Origin: Flavivirga spongiicola
GTDB taxonomy: Bacteria > Bacteroidota > Bacteroidia > Flavobacteriales > Flavobacteriaceae
Length of the DNA stretch: 64,000 nucleotides
NCBI RefSeq assembly: GCF_030540825.1
Contig: NZ_JAUOEO010000001.1
Coordinates: 3,547,001-3,611,000 of the forward strand
Reading direction: 5' to 3'
Numbering within the stretch: position 1 is the stretch's first letter; each line of letters begins with the position of its first letter. The notes beneath the pieces were generated by a model, which saw only the letters and a program-made list of their open reading frames with translations, was not told where the DNA came from and made no database searches. Both the position numbers and the translations under genes were made by a program. This document shows positions 53,604 through 62,936 of the stretch, one piece after another.

Positions 53604-54703
53604 GACTACTGTATATCGCAACTAATTTAAATACTTCTGGTGGTGTAGCAAGAGTACTTTCCGTAAAATTAAACTATTTGGTAGAAGTATATCCTTATGA
53701 AATTCATATAATAAATACCCATGGAGATACCAATAATTTATTTTTCTCTTTTGATGAAAAGATTCAAATCCATGCCCTCGATAGAAAAAATCAAAAAGCG
53801 CAAAACTTATTTAGTTATAGAACTAAGCTTAATAAAAAAATAGAAAAAATTAATCCGGATATTATTATTAATTGTGATAATGGATTAAAAGGTGCTCTAT
53901 TACCTTTCTTATTAAAAAATAGAATACCACTGATTTATGAAAATCATAATAGCAAGAATGCCAAGGCACCCACTATAAAAGATAATTTAAAGCTTAAGTT
54001 GTCGTTTTTCATTTTTTATTTAGGGATAAGTAGGTATAAATGGATAATAGTATATCAATATCCGAATAGGAATAAAAGAGCCAAGAATTTTAAGGTTATT
54101 CCAAACCCTATAGGATTCGAAATACCTGATAAGAAGCATTCATTAGAAAACAAGGAGGTTATAGCAGTTGGAAGATTTTCATATCAAAAGGGCTACGATA
54201 AATTAATTAAAATATGGCGTTTAGTTTCTAAGAAGCATCCGGATTGGATTTTAAACATATATGGAGAAGGTAATCATGATGATTTAATAAAACTTGCTCA
54301 AAAGCTAAATGTTTTATCAAAAGTGCAATTCCTTAAGCCCGTAAAAAATATAAAAAGTGTTTATTTAAGAGCATCCATACTACTTAACACATCTAGGTAT
54401 GAACCTTTTGGATTAGCTGTAACTGAAGCTATGGCTTGTGGATTACCTGTGATTGCTTTTGAAAATACTTTAGGCCCTAAAAGTTATATTCATGATGGAA
54501 AGAATGGTTTTTTGATTCAAAAGGATAATTTTGAAGACTATGCAAATAAAGTGAATATGCTAATCGAAAATGAAAATGAGATGGGAAGAGTTTCAAAATC
54601 CGCGAAAGAAAGTATGAAAGCTTATGAACTAACTAAAATTATGAAAATATGGCATGAATTATTTCAATCTGTACTATTAGATAAATCAAAAAAGCACATA
54701 TAA
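53597..54703 (+). CDS. Family 4 glycosyltransferase, copy 2
   Basis: A 368-residue GT-B enzyme with LLYIATNLNTSGGVARVLSVKLNYLVEVYPYEIHIINTHG at the start. The donor half shows VIAVGRFSYQKGYDKLIKIWRLVSKKHPDWILNIYGEGN (about 190-228) and LLNTSRYEPFGLAVTEAMACGLPVIAFENTLGPKSYI (about 260-300). It starts at GTG 53597, overlapping copy 1. Its last 40 bases overlap the converging GT2 gene at 54664. The two GT4s are not closely similar and likely add different sugars of one repeat. Confidence 0.86.
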   Translation: MLRLLYIATNLNTSGGVARVLSVKLNYLVEVYPYEIHIINTHGDTNNLFFSFDEKIQIHALDRKNQKAQNLFSYRTKLNKKIEKINPDIIINCDNGLKGALLPFLLKNRIPLIYENHNSKNAKAPTIKDNLKLKLSFFIFYLGISRYKWIIVYQYPNRNKRAKNFKVIPNPIGFEIPDKKHSLENKEVIAVGRFSYQKGYDKLIKIWRLVSKKHPDWILNIYGEGNHDDLIKLAQKLNVLSKVQFLKPVKNIKSVYLRASILLNTSRYEPFGLAVTEAMACGLPVIAFENTLGPKSYIHDGKNGFLIQKDNFEDYANKVNMLIENENEMGRVSKSAKESMKAYELTKIMKIWHELFQSVLLDKSKKHI

Positions 54704-55563
54704 GATATTTTGTAAGCCTGAAGCGTTTTAGTTGAAGGATTTGAACTTAGTAGATTTAGTGTCATTAAATTTTTAAACAGCTTATACCACAATGAAAAAA
54801 TAAAATTAAGTTTTATCTTTTTAAAAAAAAGAAAACTCTTTAATAAACCATTTTCGTGTAATTTTATTTTTTTTTGGTAATGTAAGTTTAAAAGTGTTTC
54901 AACAGCTCGTTGTGTCTTTTTTATATAAGTAGCACTTTTTTCAAGTCCTAAATGATAAACACCATTATTTATATGCAATACAGGAATATTATTTAGTTTT
55001 AGCTGGGGGCCAAAAAAAATATCCATCCCATATGAGTTTCCGATAGAATCTAAACTAAAACGTTGGTATAATTTTTTTTTGATTAATATGTTGGCCGCCG
55101 AAGTTCTTTTGTAGGGTCTTCTATTACGTTTCTTTGCAGTAACTTCCTCAAACTGTTTACCGTATTTCCAGCGAAGTAAGCTTTTTTTATCTGGTTTATT
55201 GTTTTTATAGCTTATGCCTCCAAAAATAACATTGAAACCCGAATTTATGACATCTAAATAATTAGGAATAAATGTCTTATCTTTTAATTCTGTATCAGCA
55301 TCTATAAGTAAAATCCAATCATATTTTGCAGAATCACACAAATGCTGTCTAGTTATTGCTATACCATTATTTCTCTCTGATGTTTTATATAAAACATTAT
55401 CAAGCTCATTAACTACTAAGTTGGCTTTTAAAATATCTTCATTCGACTTATCATCTAAGCAAATTATTTCAAATTCAATTTTAGCAAGAGTCGCTTGTTC
55501 ATGAATCTCATAAATAAGATTAGTAATATCATAATTATATACGGGTATTAATATTGAAAGCAT
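54664..55563 (-). CDS. Family 2 glycosyltransferase, second type
   Basis: A 299-residue GT-A enzyme. MLSILIPVYNYDITNLIYEIHEQATLAKIEFEIICLDDKSNEDIL has the DDKS loop at about 36, and DWILLIDADTELKD (about 89-102) the D-A-D metal motif. C-terminal helical part. Its 3' end overlaps the convergent GT4 gene by 40 bases. The gene ends up two bases after ftsE on the same strand, so it may be in one transcript with ftsE and the GT39-like gene. Confidence 0.84.
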   Translation of the reverse strand: MLSILIPVYNYDITNLIYEIHEQATLAKIEFEIICLDDKSNEDILKANLVVNELDNVLYKTSERNNGIAITRQHLCDSAKYDWILLIDADTELKDKTFIPNYLDVINSGFNVIFGGISYKNNKPDKKSLLRWKYGKQFEEVTAKKRNRRPYKRTSAANILIKKKLYQRFSLDSIGNSYGMDIFFGPQLKLNNIPVLHINNGVYHLGLEKSATYIKKTQRAVETLLNLHYQKKIKLHENGLLKSFLFFKKIKLNFIFSLWYKLFKNLMTLNLLSSNPSTKTLQAYKISYMCFFDLSNSTD

Positions 55564-55565
55564 AA

Positions 55566-56249
55566 TTAATTTTTCCGCTGTACCACCTCATAAACCGCAT
55601 TCTCATCACATTTAAGTGTTTTACTTGGGTACTTAAGTAATAAAGCATAATCGTGAGTCGCCATTAAAATGGTATTACCATTTTTATTAATGTCTTGCAG
55701 TACTTCCATGACCTCCACACTAGTTTGAGGGTCTAGATTTCCTGTGGGCTCATCAGCAAGTATAAGCTCAGGATTGTTAAGTAAAGCCCTGGCAATGGCA
55801 ACACGCTGCTGTTCACCACCAGATAATTCATGAGGATATTTAAACCCTTTTGTTTTCATATCTACTTTTGCTAAAACTTCTTCAACTCTCGTATCCATTT
55901 CTGTTTTGTCTTTCCAACCGGTAGCTTTTAAAACAAATAATAAATTGTCATTAATAGTTCTATCGGTTAGTAATTTAAAGTCTTGAAAAACAACGCCTAA
56001 TTTGCGTCTTAAAAAAGGAATATCTTTTTCTTTAAGGTCTTTTAAATCATAATCTACAATATGGCCTTCACCTTTAGTTAAAGGTAAATCACCATAGAGC
56101 GTTTTCATAAAACTACTTTTACCTGTACCTGTTTTTCCTATTAAGTATACAAAATCTCCTTTGTTAATTTCAACATTAACGTTTGAAAGAACAAGACTAT
56201 CCCCTTGAAAAATAGAAGCGTCTTTTAATTGTAGAATAGGTTTTAACAT
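55566..56249 (-). CDS. ftsE: Cell-division ABC transporter ATPase FtsE
   Basis: A 227-residue ABC ATPase. Walker [12 protein letters not shown] (about 38-48), Q-loop VVFQDFKLL (about 86-94), signature [15 protein letters not shown] (about 141-155), Walker [11 protein letters not shown] (about 161-170) and switch His in [10 protein letters not shown] (about 194). FtsE with FtsX regulates peptidoglycan hydrolases at the septum; the residues just after the Q-loop and the length fit FtsE rather than LolD. As in many Bacteroidota, ftsX is not adjacent. Here ftsE stands between glycosyltransferase genes, which is gene-order, not functional, evidence. Confidence 0.86.
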   Translation of the reverse strand: MLKPILQLKDASIFQGDSLVLSNVNVEINKGDFVYLIGKTGTGKSSFMKTLYGDLPLTKGEGHIVDYDLKDLKEKDIPFLRRKLGVVFQDFKLLTDRTINDNLLFVLKATGWKDKTEMDTRVEEVLAKVDMKTKGFKYPHELSGGEQQRVAIARALLNNPELILADEPTGNLDPQTSVEVMEVLQDINKNGNTILMATHDYALLLKYPSKTLKCDENAVYEVVQRKN

Positions 56250-56252
56250 AAA

Positions 56253-57584
56253 TTATTTTTTTATTTCTAAGGATCTTAAATTTGAAAGTACAAAGTAAGC
56301 AATTAATGGTAAAAAAGGAAAGGCAAATCGACTATTTGGTCCATAAACTAAAAGTGCTTGAGAAATAGCTCCAGAATACACAATGCAAATTAAAAATAAA
56401 TCAAAATCGTAATTATTGGGTTTGTCTTTAAAAAACCATTTTAGCTTTTTAAATGAAAAAAATAAAAATAGAATATGAATTACAACAAGTAAGTAACGTT
56501 GAATTTTCCATATTATTAAGATTAAATATTTAAAATATATATTATTAAATGTATTATGATCTAACATTAATGAACCTTTATACCCCCAAAACGATATCAA
56601 AGATTTAAATACCCGAGATAGATATAAATGGGGGTATTTAAGAAATAAATTCTTAGAAATTCGTCCTAATTCATAGTTTAAGTCTTGCTCGCTTAGTTTT
56701 GTACTTTCCTTAAGTTCTTCTTGAGCAAACCAAACGGACATGGCTCTATTATCTGAATTTGAGGGCTTGATAGAGTCTCGGTGTTTAATGATAATGTCCC
56801 GTATTATTTTATCCTCGTCAGGAGCTTTTTCAATAAAAGAAGTTGCAATTTGTGAAAGATAAAGTCCGGAATATGTTGTACTCGTAAAGTATCCAGAGTT
56901 TCTTTTGTTGATCGAGCCTATACAGTAAAAGCTGGCTAAAGGAATGATTGCAATGATAAAAATTTTAATAAAATTTAAACCTGTATTTTGTTTTAGAATA
57001 ATGCATTTTGAGAGCACGAAAATAAACAGACCAATAGGGATAAATAAATAAACGGGTCGTGTAAAAAACAACCAACTTAATATTAAAGACAAGACAAAAT
57101 AATGTTTTAAAGAAGCTCTAAGTGTTAAAAGTTTAAACTTTTCAAGATACCAGAAAGCCAAGGTCATTAAAAAGATAGTAAGCGATTCGGTTAATATAGC
57201 AAATTCATACAAAATAAAGTGAACAAAGCCATTTATAAAAAGAGTATTCCAAAATGCGACTATTTTAGATGTTAATCTCAACTTAACAAAGTCATAAAAC
57301 AATAAAGAGCCTAAAATACCAAGTATTATTTGTATAGCGATAGTGATATTAAGGTTTTGATTACTAATAGCTATTAAAAAAGAAAAACCAGGCGTTCTAC
57401 CACCCGAATAGTTTTCAAAATTTAGTTCGGAAATGATTTCACCCAATAAAATATATTTTTCACTATCGGGCATTATGGTTACATTACCATATAAAACAAT
57501 AAAAATTAACCTTATAGAAATCAAGCATATTACTAATATGAAAAAAGTATAATTATTAAGGTAAAAGACGGTTTTTTTTAACAT
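56253..57584 (-). CDS. GT39/ArnT-like polyprenyl-phosphate sugar transferase (membrane)
   Basis: A 443-residue membrane protein with about ten helices. The GT39/GT83-like pattern is present: IMPDSEKYILLGEIISELNFENYSGGRTPGFSFLIAI (about 35-72, the exposed Asp after the first helix), then ILGILGSLLFYDFVKLRLTSKIVAFWNTLF and ESLTIFLMTLAFWYLEKF. Such proteins transfer a sugar from a polyprenyl-phosphate carrier outside the inner membrane. Starts MLKKTVFYLNNY at 57584; ftsE begins four bases after its stop. No substrate is suggested by the sequence. Confidence 0.72.
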   Translation of the reverse strand: MLKKTVFYLNNYTFFILVICLISIRLIFIVLYGNVTIMPDSEKYILLGEIISELNFENYSGGRTPGFSFLIAISNQNLNITIAIQIILGILGSLLFYDFVKLRLTSKIVAFWNTLFINGFVHFILYEFAILTESLTIFLMTLAFWYLEKFKLLTLRASLKHYFVLSLILSWLFFTRPVYLFIPIGLFIFVLSKCIILKQNTGLNFIKIFIIAIIPLASFYCIGSINKRNSGYFTSTTYSGLYLSQIATSFIEKAPDEDKIIRDIIIKHRDSIKPSNSDNRAMSVWFAQEELKESTKLSEQDLNYELGRISKNLFLKYPHLYLSRVFKSLISFWGYKGSLMLDHNTFNNIYFKYLILIIWKIQRYLLVVIHILFLFFSFKKLKWFFKDKPNNYDFDLFLICIVYSGAISQALLVYGPNSRFAFPFLPLIAYFVLSNLRSLEIKK

Positions 57585-57947
57585 TTTAAAAAGAAAACCC
57601 TATATAAAGGCAATTTATTTTATATACGTTTATTGTTAATTAGAGGTGTCGTAAATGTATTACTTTAAACTTGAAACTTAAAGAGGAAAGATTAACTTCC
57701 CTTAGTTTTAAAGTGAAAATTTAACATTTAATAACTCGGTTTATAATTATGGCACGATTATTACGTTATAAGTTTCATATTCAATAGAAAATAATTTATT
57801 GATGTCTTGGCACCAAGATTTCCATTGAATTTGTCTTTCCCGTTAAAAAATGGGAATCTAAAATAAAAGATTTTGTTTTTTCATCTTTAAATTAAAAAAC
57901 AAAATCCTTTATTTATCTTTGATCATAAATTAAAAAACGAATCGTTA
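57585..57947. other. Promoter gap between GT39-like gene and TPR gene
   Basis: No gene is seen in 363 bases. It is the divergent control region for the minus-strand GT39/ftsE unit and the plus-strand TPR gene. The notable element is the long hairpin at 57864-57911. Confidence 0.55.
57864..57911 (+). promoter_or_regulatory. 18-bp hairpin in the TPR gene leader
   Basis: TAAAAGATTTTGTTTTTT (57864-57881) and AAAAAACAAAATCCTTTA (57894-57911) pair over 18 bp with one mismatch around a 12-base loop. It lies 37 bases before the ATG at 57948. It may be a terminator-like or 5'-UTR structure; AT-rich arms make it only moderately stable. Confidence 0.45.
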
Positions 57948-60900
57948 ATGACTAAAAAGAACATTGTTTCCCTCTTGGTGGCTATTAGTTTTAGTTTACA
58001 CATTATAGCACAACAATCGGCCGCATATACTAGCAATTTAGTTGATTATCAAAAAGCATTATCTCTTTACAACAACCAGCAGTACCTTGCTGCTCAATCT
58101 TTATTTGCTAATGTAAAGAAAACAGCTAAGGAAGAAATTCTGCAGTCCGATTGTGAATACTATATTGCTAATTCTGCAGTCCGTTTAAATCAACAAAATG
58201 CTGATCAGTTGGTAGAAGATTTTGTGAAAGATTATCCAACGAGTACAAAGCGAAATACAGCTTTTGTTGATGTAGCAGATTATTACTTCGAGAATTCTAA
58301 ATATGCCCACGCGAGAAAGTGGTATGATAAAGTTGATGAAGATGCTTTAGGGAGAAAAGAGAAGGAAAAATACAATTTCAATAATGGCTATTCAGCATTT
58401 TCAACCAAACAATATAAAGAAGCAAAAAAATATTTAACGCGTGTAGAAGATTCTCAGGAATTTGGATCGCAAGCCAAATACTATATTGGTTTTATGGCTT
58501 ATGAGGGAGATGATTATGATCAAGCTAACGAGTATTTTGATCAAGTAAGCGATCAAGAACGTTACAAAGAAAAGCTATCATATTATCAGGCAGACTTAAA
58601 TTTTAAACTAGGTAATTTTGAAAAAGCGATAACGCTTGCTAAAGATAGATTAGACAATAGTGATGAGAGTGAAGTGTCAGAATTATCAAAAATAATAGGG
58701 GAGAGTTATTTTAATTTAGAAAAGTATGCGAAAGCCATTCCTTATTTAACCGCGTATAAAGGAAAAAGAGGTAAATGGAACAATACAGATTTTTACCAGT
58801 TAGGATATGCATACTACAAGCAAAAAGATTATGAAAACGCCATTTCTGAGTTTAATAAAATAGTTGGCGGGAATAATTCTATTGCCCAGAATGCCTATTA
58901 TCATTTAGGAGAAAGTTATATTAACCTGGATAAAAAACAAGAAGCATTAAACGCTTTTAGGTATGCTTCTCAAATGAATTTTGATTTAAAAATTCAAGAA
59001 GATGCGTGGTTAAATTATGCTAAGATTAGTTACGAGATCGGAAACCCGTATCAATCAGCTCCTCAGGTTTTAGCAGGTTATTTAGATAAATACCCAGATA
59101 CAAGCTATAGGGAAGAAATTGAGACACTCTTAATCGATTCTTATATTACATCAAAAAACTATAAAGAAGCACTTAAATTATTAGAAGGAAAAAAGAGTTT
59201 CGAAAATAAAGTGGCATACCAAAAAGTAGCATTTTATAGAGGTTTAGAACTTTATAATGAGAATAATTATTTAGAAGCAGAATCGCTTTTTGATCAGTCC
59301 CTAAAGGAACCAAGAGATCCTAAATATACTGCTCGCGCAACATTTTGGAAAGCAGAAGCCGATTATAATTTAACTAATTATGATGATGCTTTGGTTGGCT
59401 TTAAACAATTTCAACAAGAATCATCATCTTCATCAACACCAGAAATTGAAAATATAGATTATAATTTAGCTTATACTTATTTTAAACTGAAAAACTATGA
59501 CCAGTCGACGACCTATTTCGGTCAATTCATTTCTAATAAAAAAGAAGACAAAGTAAGATTGAATGATGCTTACTTAAGATTAGGAGATGGGCATTTCGTT
59601 TCTAGTCAATATAAAAGTGCCATTAATGCCTATAACAATGCCATTAAGATAAATGAAATAGATTCTGATTATCCATTTTTTCAAAAAGCAATTAGTACTG
59701 GTTATAGTGGACAAACTTCAAAAAAAATTAAAGAACTGGAGCAGTTTATTTCAGAATATCCCAAGTCAAAATTGCGAGATGATGCTATGTACGAACTTGG
59801 TAATTCGTATGTTAAAGCTAATGAAACGGATAAAGCAATGGCGATTTACAACCGTTTAAATTCAGAATATAGAATGAGTTCGTTTGTACCAAGGTCTTTG
59901 CTTCGTCAAGGGTTGGTTTATTACAATGGGAGTGAAAACGAACGTGCTTTAGCTAAATTTAAAAAAGTAGCAGGTGATTACCCAGGTACACCAGAAGCGG
60001 TTCAATCTGTAGCGACTGCCAAATTAATTTATATAGATTTAGGGCGTGTTGATGATTATGCGGCTTGGGTTCGAACTTTGGATTATGTTGAGGTTACAGA
60101 TACAGATTTAGATAATGCAACATACGAAGCAGCCGAAAAACAATACTTAGATAGTAATACAGATAAGGCGATTAAACAATTTAATGGATATTTAAATGAG
60201 TTTCCTAATGGTTTACATGCCTTACAAGCACATTTTTATGTGGCCCAGTTATATTACAAAAAGGATTTAACAGCCAATGCAGCGCCTCATTATAAATATA
60301 TTGTAGAAGTATCGCGGAATGAGTATACAGAAGAAGCACTATCTCGTTTGTCTCAGCACTTTTTAGAAGCCAAAAATTGGAATAAAGCCATGCCGTTATT
60401 ATTAAGACTTGAAGAAGAAGCTGATTTTCCACAAAACGTCATATTTGCACAGTCTAATTTAATGAAAGCACATTATCAATTAGAAAATTATGATGAAGCT
60501 GTTTCCTATGCAGAAAAAGTATTGAAAAACTCAAAAATTGATAATAAAATAAAAAGTGATGCTCATATTATTATAGCGCGTTCAGCCATAAAAACAGGTG
60601 ATGAAGATAAAGCTAAAATTGCTTATGCTAAAGTAGAAAAAGTAGCTACAGGAGAAACAGCAGCAGAGGCCTTGTATTATAACGCTTATTTTAAAAATAA
60701 AGAAGGCAAGCATAAATCATCTAATAAATCAGTTCAAAAACTGGCTAAAGACTTTTCAGGTTATAAATATTATAGTGCAAAGGGCTTAGTGCTTATGGCT
60801 AAGAATTTTTATGCTTTAGATGATGCGTTTCAAGCTACATATATTCTAGAAAGTGTTATTGAAAACTTTGCCGAATTTAATGATGTGGTTTCCGAAGCAA

Positions 60901-60971
60901 AAGATGAGCTAAGAAAAATAAAAATAGAAGAAGCAAAAACCAATTCATCCATTCAACCGGAAGAGAATTGA
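57948..60971 (+). CDS. Large tetratricopeptide-repeat envelope protein
   Basis: A 1007-residue exported protein (signal peptide 1-22, ending IIAQQ) that is almost all TPR repeats. Examples are YQKALSLYNNQQYLAAQSLFANV at about 35, YYQLGYAYYKQKDYENAISEFNKIVGG (about 280), LGESYINLDKKQEALNAFRYA, LGNSYVKANETDKAMAIYNRL, and many YxxAxxxFxxx units. It also resembles the YbgF/CpoB and BamD-like tail-TPR type, which interacts with outer-membrane proteins and cell-wall machinery. It ends 17 bases before the frame of the barrel gene, so they are likely co-expressed. Its partner and role are not known. Confidence 0.85.
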   Translation: MTKKNIVSLLVAISFSLHIIAQQSAAYTSNLVDYQKALSLYNNQQYLAAQSLFANVKKTAKEEILQSDCEYYIANSAVRLNQQNADQLVEDFVKDYPTSTKRNTAFVDVADYYFENSKYAHARKWYDKVDEDALGRKEKEKYNFNNGYSAFSTKQYKEAKKYLTRVEDSQEFGSQAKYYIGFMAYEGDDYDQANEYFDQVSDQERYKEKLSYYQADLNFKLGNFEKAITLAKDRLDNSDESEVSELSKIIGESYFNLEKYAKAIPYLTAYKGKRGKWNNTDFYQLGYAYYKQKDYENAISEFNKIVGGNNSIAQNAYYHLGESYINLDKKQEALNAFRYASQMNFDLKIQEDAWLNYAKISYEIGNPYQSAPQVLAGYLDKYPDTSYREEIETLLIDSYITSKNYKEALKLLEGKKSFENKVAYQKVAFYRGLELYNENNYLEAESLFDQSLKEPRDPKYTARATFWKAEADYNLTNYDDALVGFKQFQQESSSSSTPEIENIDYNLAYTYFKLKNYDQSTTYFGQFISNKKEDKVRLNDAYLRLGDGHFVSSQYKSAINAYNNAIKINEIDSDYPFFQKAISTGYSGQTSKKIKELEQFISEYPKSKLRDDAMYELGNSYVKANETDKAMAIYNRLNSEYRMSSFVPRSLLRQGLVYYNGSENERALAKFKKVAGDYPGTPEAVQSVATAKLIYIDLGRVDDYAAWVRTLDYVEVTDTDLDNATYEAAEKQYLDSNTDKAIKQFNGYLNEFPNGLHALQAHFYVAQLYYKKDLTANAAPHYKYIVEVSRNEYTEEALSRLSQHFLEAKNWNKAMPLLLRLEEEADFPQNVIFAQSNLMKAHYQLENYDEAVSYAEKVLKNSKIDNKIKSDAHIIIARSAIKTGDEDKAKIAYAKVEKVATGETAAEALYYNAYFKNKEGKHKSSNKSVQKLAKDFSGYKYYSAKGLVLMAKNFYALDDAFQATYILESVIENFAEFNDVVSEAKDELRKIKIEEAKTNSSIQPEEN

Positions 60972-61105
60972 AAAATTTGCAGTAATCAGTGGCAGTATTC
61001 AGTTTTGTTTCTATTGAAACTCATATAAATATTAATGAATACGCGACTATAAAAATTAATAAAAAAATCGTCAATCATAAATCAACAATCGTAAATCTAA
61101 TAAGT

Positions 61106-62842
61106 ATGCGAAAGCACATAAAAAATATATTAATTGTGGTAATCTCATTAAGTACCACAATTTCATTTTCACAAGATAAAATAAATGATACGATTAATAC
61201 AGGAGTTATCGATGTTGTAAAACCATATACACCAACAATATCCGATGCATTTAAGGTAAAAGAAATTCCGTCTTTAGAAGATGAAACTACCGAAACTAAA
61301 AAGAACATTAAATACAATATTTTTTCATTTCCGGTGGCATCAACATTCACCCCGGCAAAAGGAAAAGCAGCGATTGTAGAAAAAAGAAAACCAATAAGAT
61401 TATTTGATAATTATGCAACTTTAGGGGTGGGTACTTATACGACAATTTTAGGAGAAGTATATTTAAATCATGCTATTAATAGAAATGAAAGTGTAGGTGG
61501 TTATATAAGCCACCACTCATCTCAAGGCGGTATTGAAGATTTGTCTTTCAACGATAATTTTTCTAACTCTAAAATCAATGTGAATTATTCCAGTCGATTA
61601 AGATATTTAGCATGGAATGTTGAAGGTGGTTTTAAGCACCAAACTTATAATTGGTATGGCGTACCTCAGTCTCAAATTGCAGTGGCAAGTGCCAATGGTA
61701 TCGATGTAGAACATTCTTTTTTTAGTGCTCATTTTGGAGGTGATATTACTTTTGAAGATACCTATATTAATTCAGGAAGTTTCTTTTTTAGACGTTTTGG
61801 AGATAATCAAGGTTCAGGAGAAAACAGGTTTACGGCTAAAGCAAAGATTGATGTGCCAATTAATGATATAGAGATTTCTACGGATATTAAGTTTGATTAT
61901 TTAGGAGGAACATTTGATAGAAGTTATACGACAAACACAGAGTTCAACTATGGGAATTTTCAAGTTGGCATTTCGCCGACTTATGAAATGAAACAGGACG
62001 ATTTAACTGTAAATCTTGGATTTTCAGCTTTTTATTTAAATGATAAAGAATCTGGAGAAAGTAAATTTTATGTTTACCCTAATGTTACAGCAACGTACAG
62101 ATTGGTTAATGATGTATTGATTGCCTATGGGGGTATTGAAGGCGATTTAATTCAGAATTCATATTATGATTTTGCTACCGAAAATCCCTTTGTATCTCCA
62201 ACCTTATTTATAATGCCAACAGACCAATTATATAATGCTTATATAGGTTTAAAAGGAAAGCTGTCTAGTAATATGAGTTATAATATTAGCGGACATTATT
62301 TGGCCGATAGAAATAAAGCACTCTATAAAACGAATGTTATAAGAAACCTAACGCCTCAGAATAACTATGATTATGGGAACTCGTTTGGAATTGTGTATGA
62401 TGATGTTGATACTTTTGGAGTTGCAGGAGAAATAAATGTGGATGTAAATAGAAACTTTAAATTAGGATTAAAAGCAGAATATTTTAGTTATTCAACAGAA
62501 GATGAGGTAGAGGCTTGGAATTTACCAGATATTAAAGGGTCTCTGTTTTTAGATTATCAAATAAATGAACATTGGTTTGCTGGTGCTAATTTATTTTATA
62601 TTGGTGAGCGAAAAGATGAACTTGTCTTGGAAGGTTCTTTACTTCCAGATCCTCTATCTACAACTATTGTTTTAGATAGTTATTTTGATGCGAATGCACA
62701 TTTGGGATATCATGTTAACGACCAATTATCGGTATTTGCAAAAGCTAATAATATTAATAATCAGGCGTATCAACGTTGGCAAAGTTTTCCAGTACAAAGT
62801 ATTCAGTTTTTAGCTGGAGCTACTTATAAGTTTGATTTCTAA
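61106..62842 (+). CDS. Outer-membrane beta-barrel without TonB plug
   Basis: A 578-residue exported protein with a signal peptide (MRKHIKNILIVVISLSTTISFSQ). It has a short periplasmic N-terminus (IDVVKPYTPTISDAFKVKEIPSLEDE) and then a long barrel of alternating strands: RLFDNYATLGVGTYTTILGEVYLNHAINRNESVGGYISHHSS, then ...VDVNRNFKLGLKAEYFSYST and LSVFAKANNINNQAYQRWQSFPVQSIQFLAGATYKFDF (C-terminal aromatic). This resembles TonB-dependent receptors but the plug domain is missing. ATG 61106 is chosen over the longer start at 60989, whose extra 39 residues would precede the signal peptide. It follows the TPR protein and probably works with it. Confidence 0.8.
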   Translation: MRKHIKNILIVVISLSTTISFSQDKINDTINTGVIDVVKPYTPTISDAFKVKEIPSLEDETTETKKNIKYNIFSFPVASTFTPAKGKAAIVEKRKPIRLFDNYATLGVGTYTTILGEVYLNHAINRNESVGGYISHHSSQGGIEDLSFNDNFSNSKINVNYSSRLRYLAWNVEGGFKHQTYNWYGVPQSQIAVASANGIDVEHSFFSAHFGGDITFEDTYINSGSFFFRRFGDNQGSGENRFTAKAKIDVPINDIEISTDIKFDYLGGTFDRSYTTNTEFNYGNFQVGISPTYEMKQDDLTVNLGFSAFYLNDKESGESKFYVYPNVTATYRLVNDVLIAYGGIEGDLIQNSYYDFATENPFVSPTLFIMPTDQLYNAYIGLKGKLSSNMSYNISGHYLADRNKALYKTNVIRNLTPQNNYDYGNSFGIVYDDVDTFGVAGEINVDVNRNFKLGLKAEYFSYSTEDEVEAWNLPDIKGSLFLDYQINEHWFAGANLFYIGERKDELVLEGSLLPDPLSTTIVLDSYFDANAHLGYHVNDQLSVFAKANNINNQAYQRWQSFPVQSIQFLAGATYKFDF

Positions 62843-62931
62843 ATTCCTGCGAAGGCAGGAATCTCATGATGATATCTTGAACTTGTTTCAGAATCCTTTG
62901 TCATTTTCGTCTGCGCGGGAATCCATTTTGT
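62843..62931. repeat. Dispersed flavobacterial REP-like hairpin element
   Basis: ATTCCTGC-GAAG-GCAGGAAT (62843-62862) is a perfect 8-bp hairpin directly after the barrel stop. It is followed by TTGAACTTGTTTCAGAATC (from about 62877) and by TCTGCGCGGGAATCC (62910-62924). The middle part also occurs in the ssrA leader at 33857-33875. These fragments resemble dispersed repeats that I associate with Flavobacteriaceae genomes. It may also act as the terminator of the TPR/barrel unit. Confidence 0.6.
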
Positions 62932-62936
62932 TTTAA

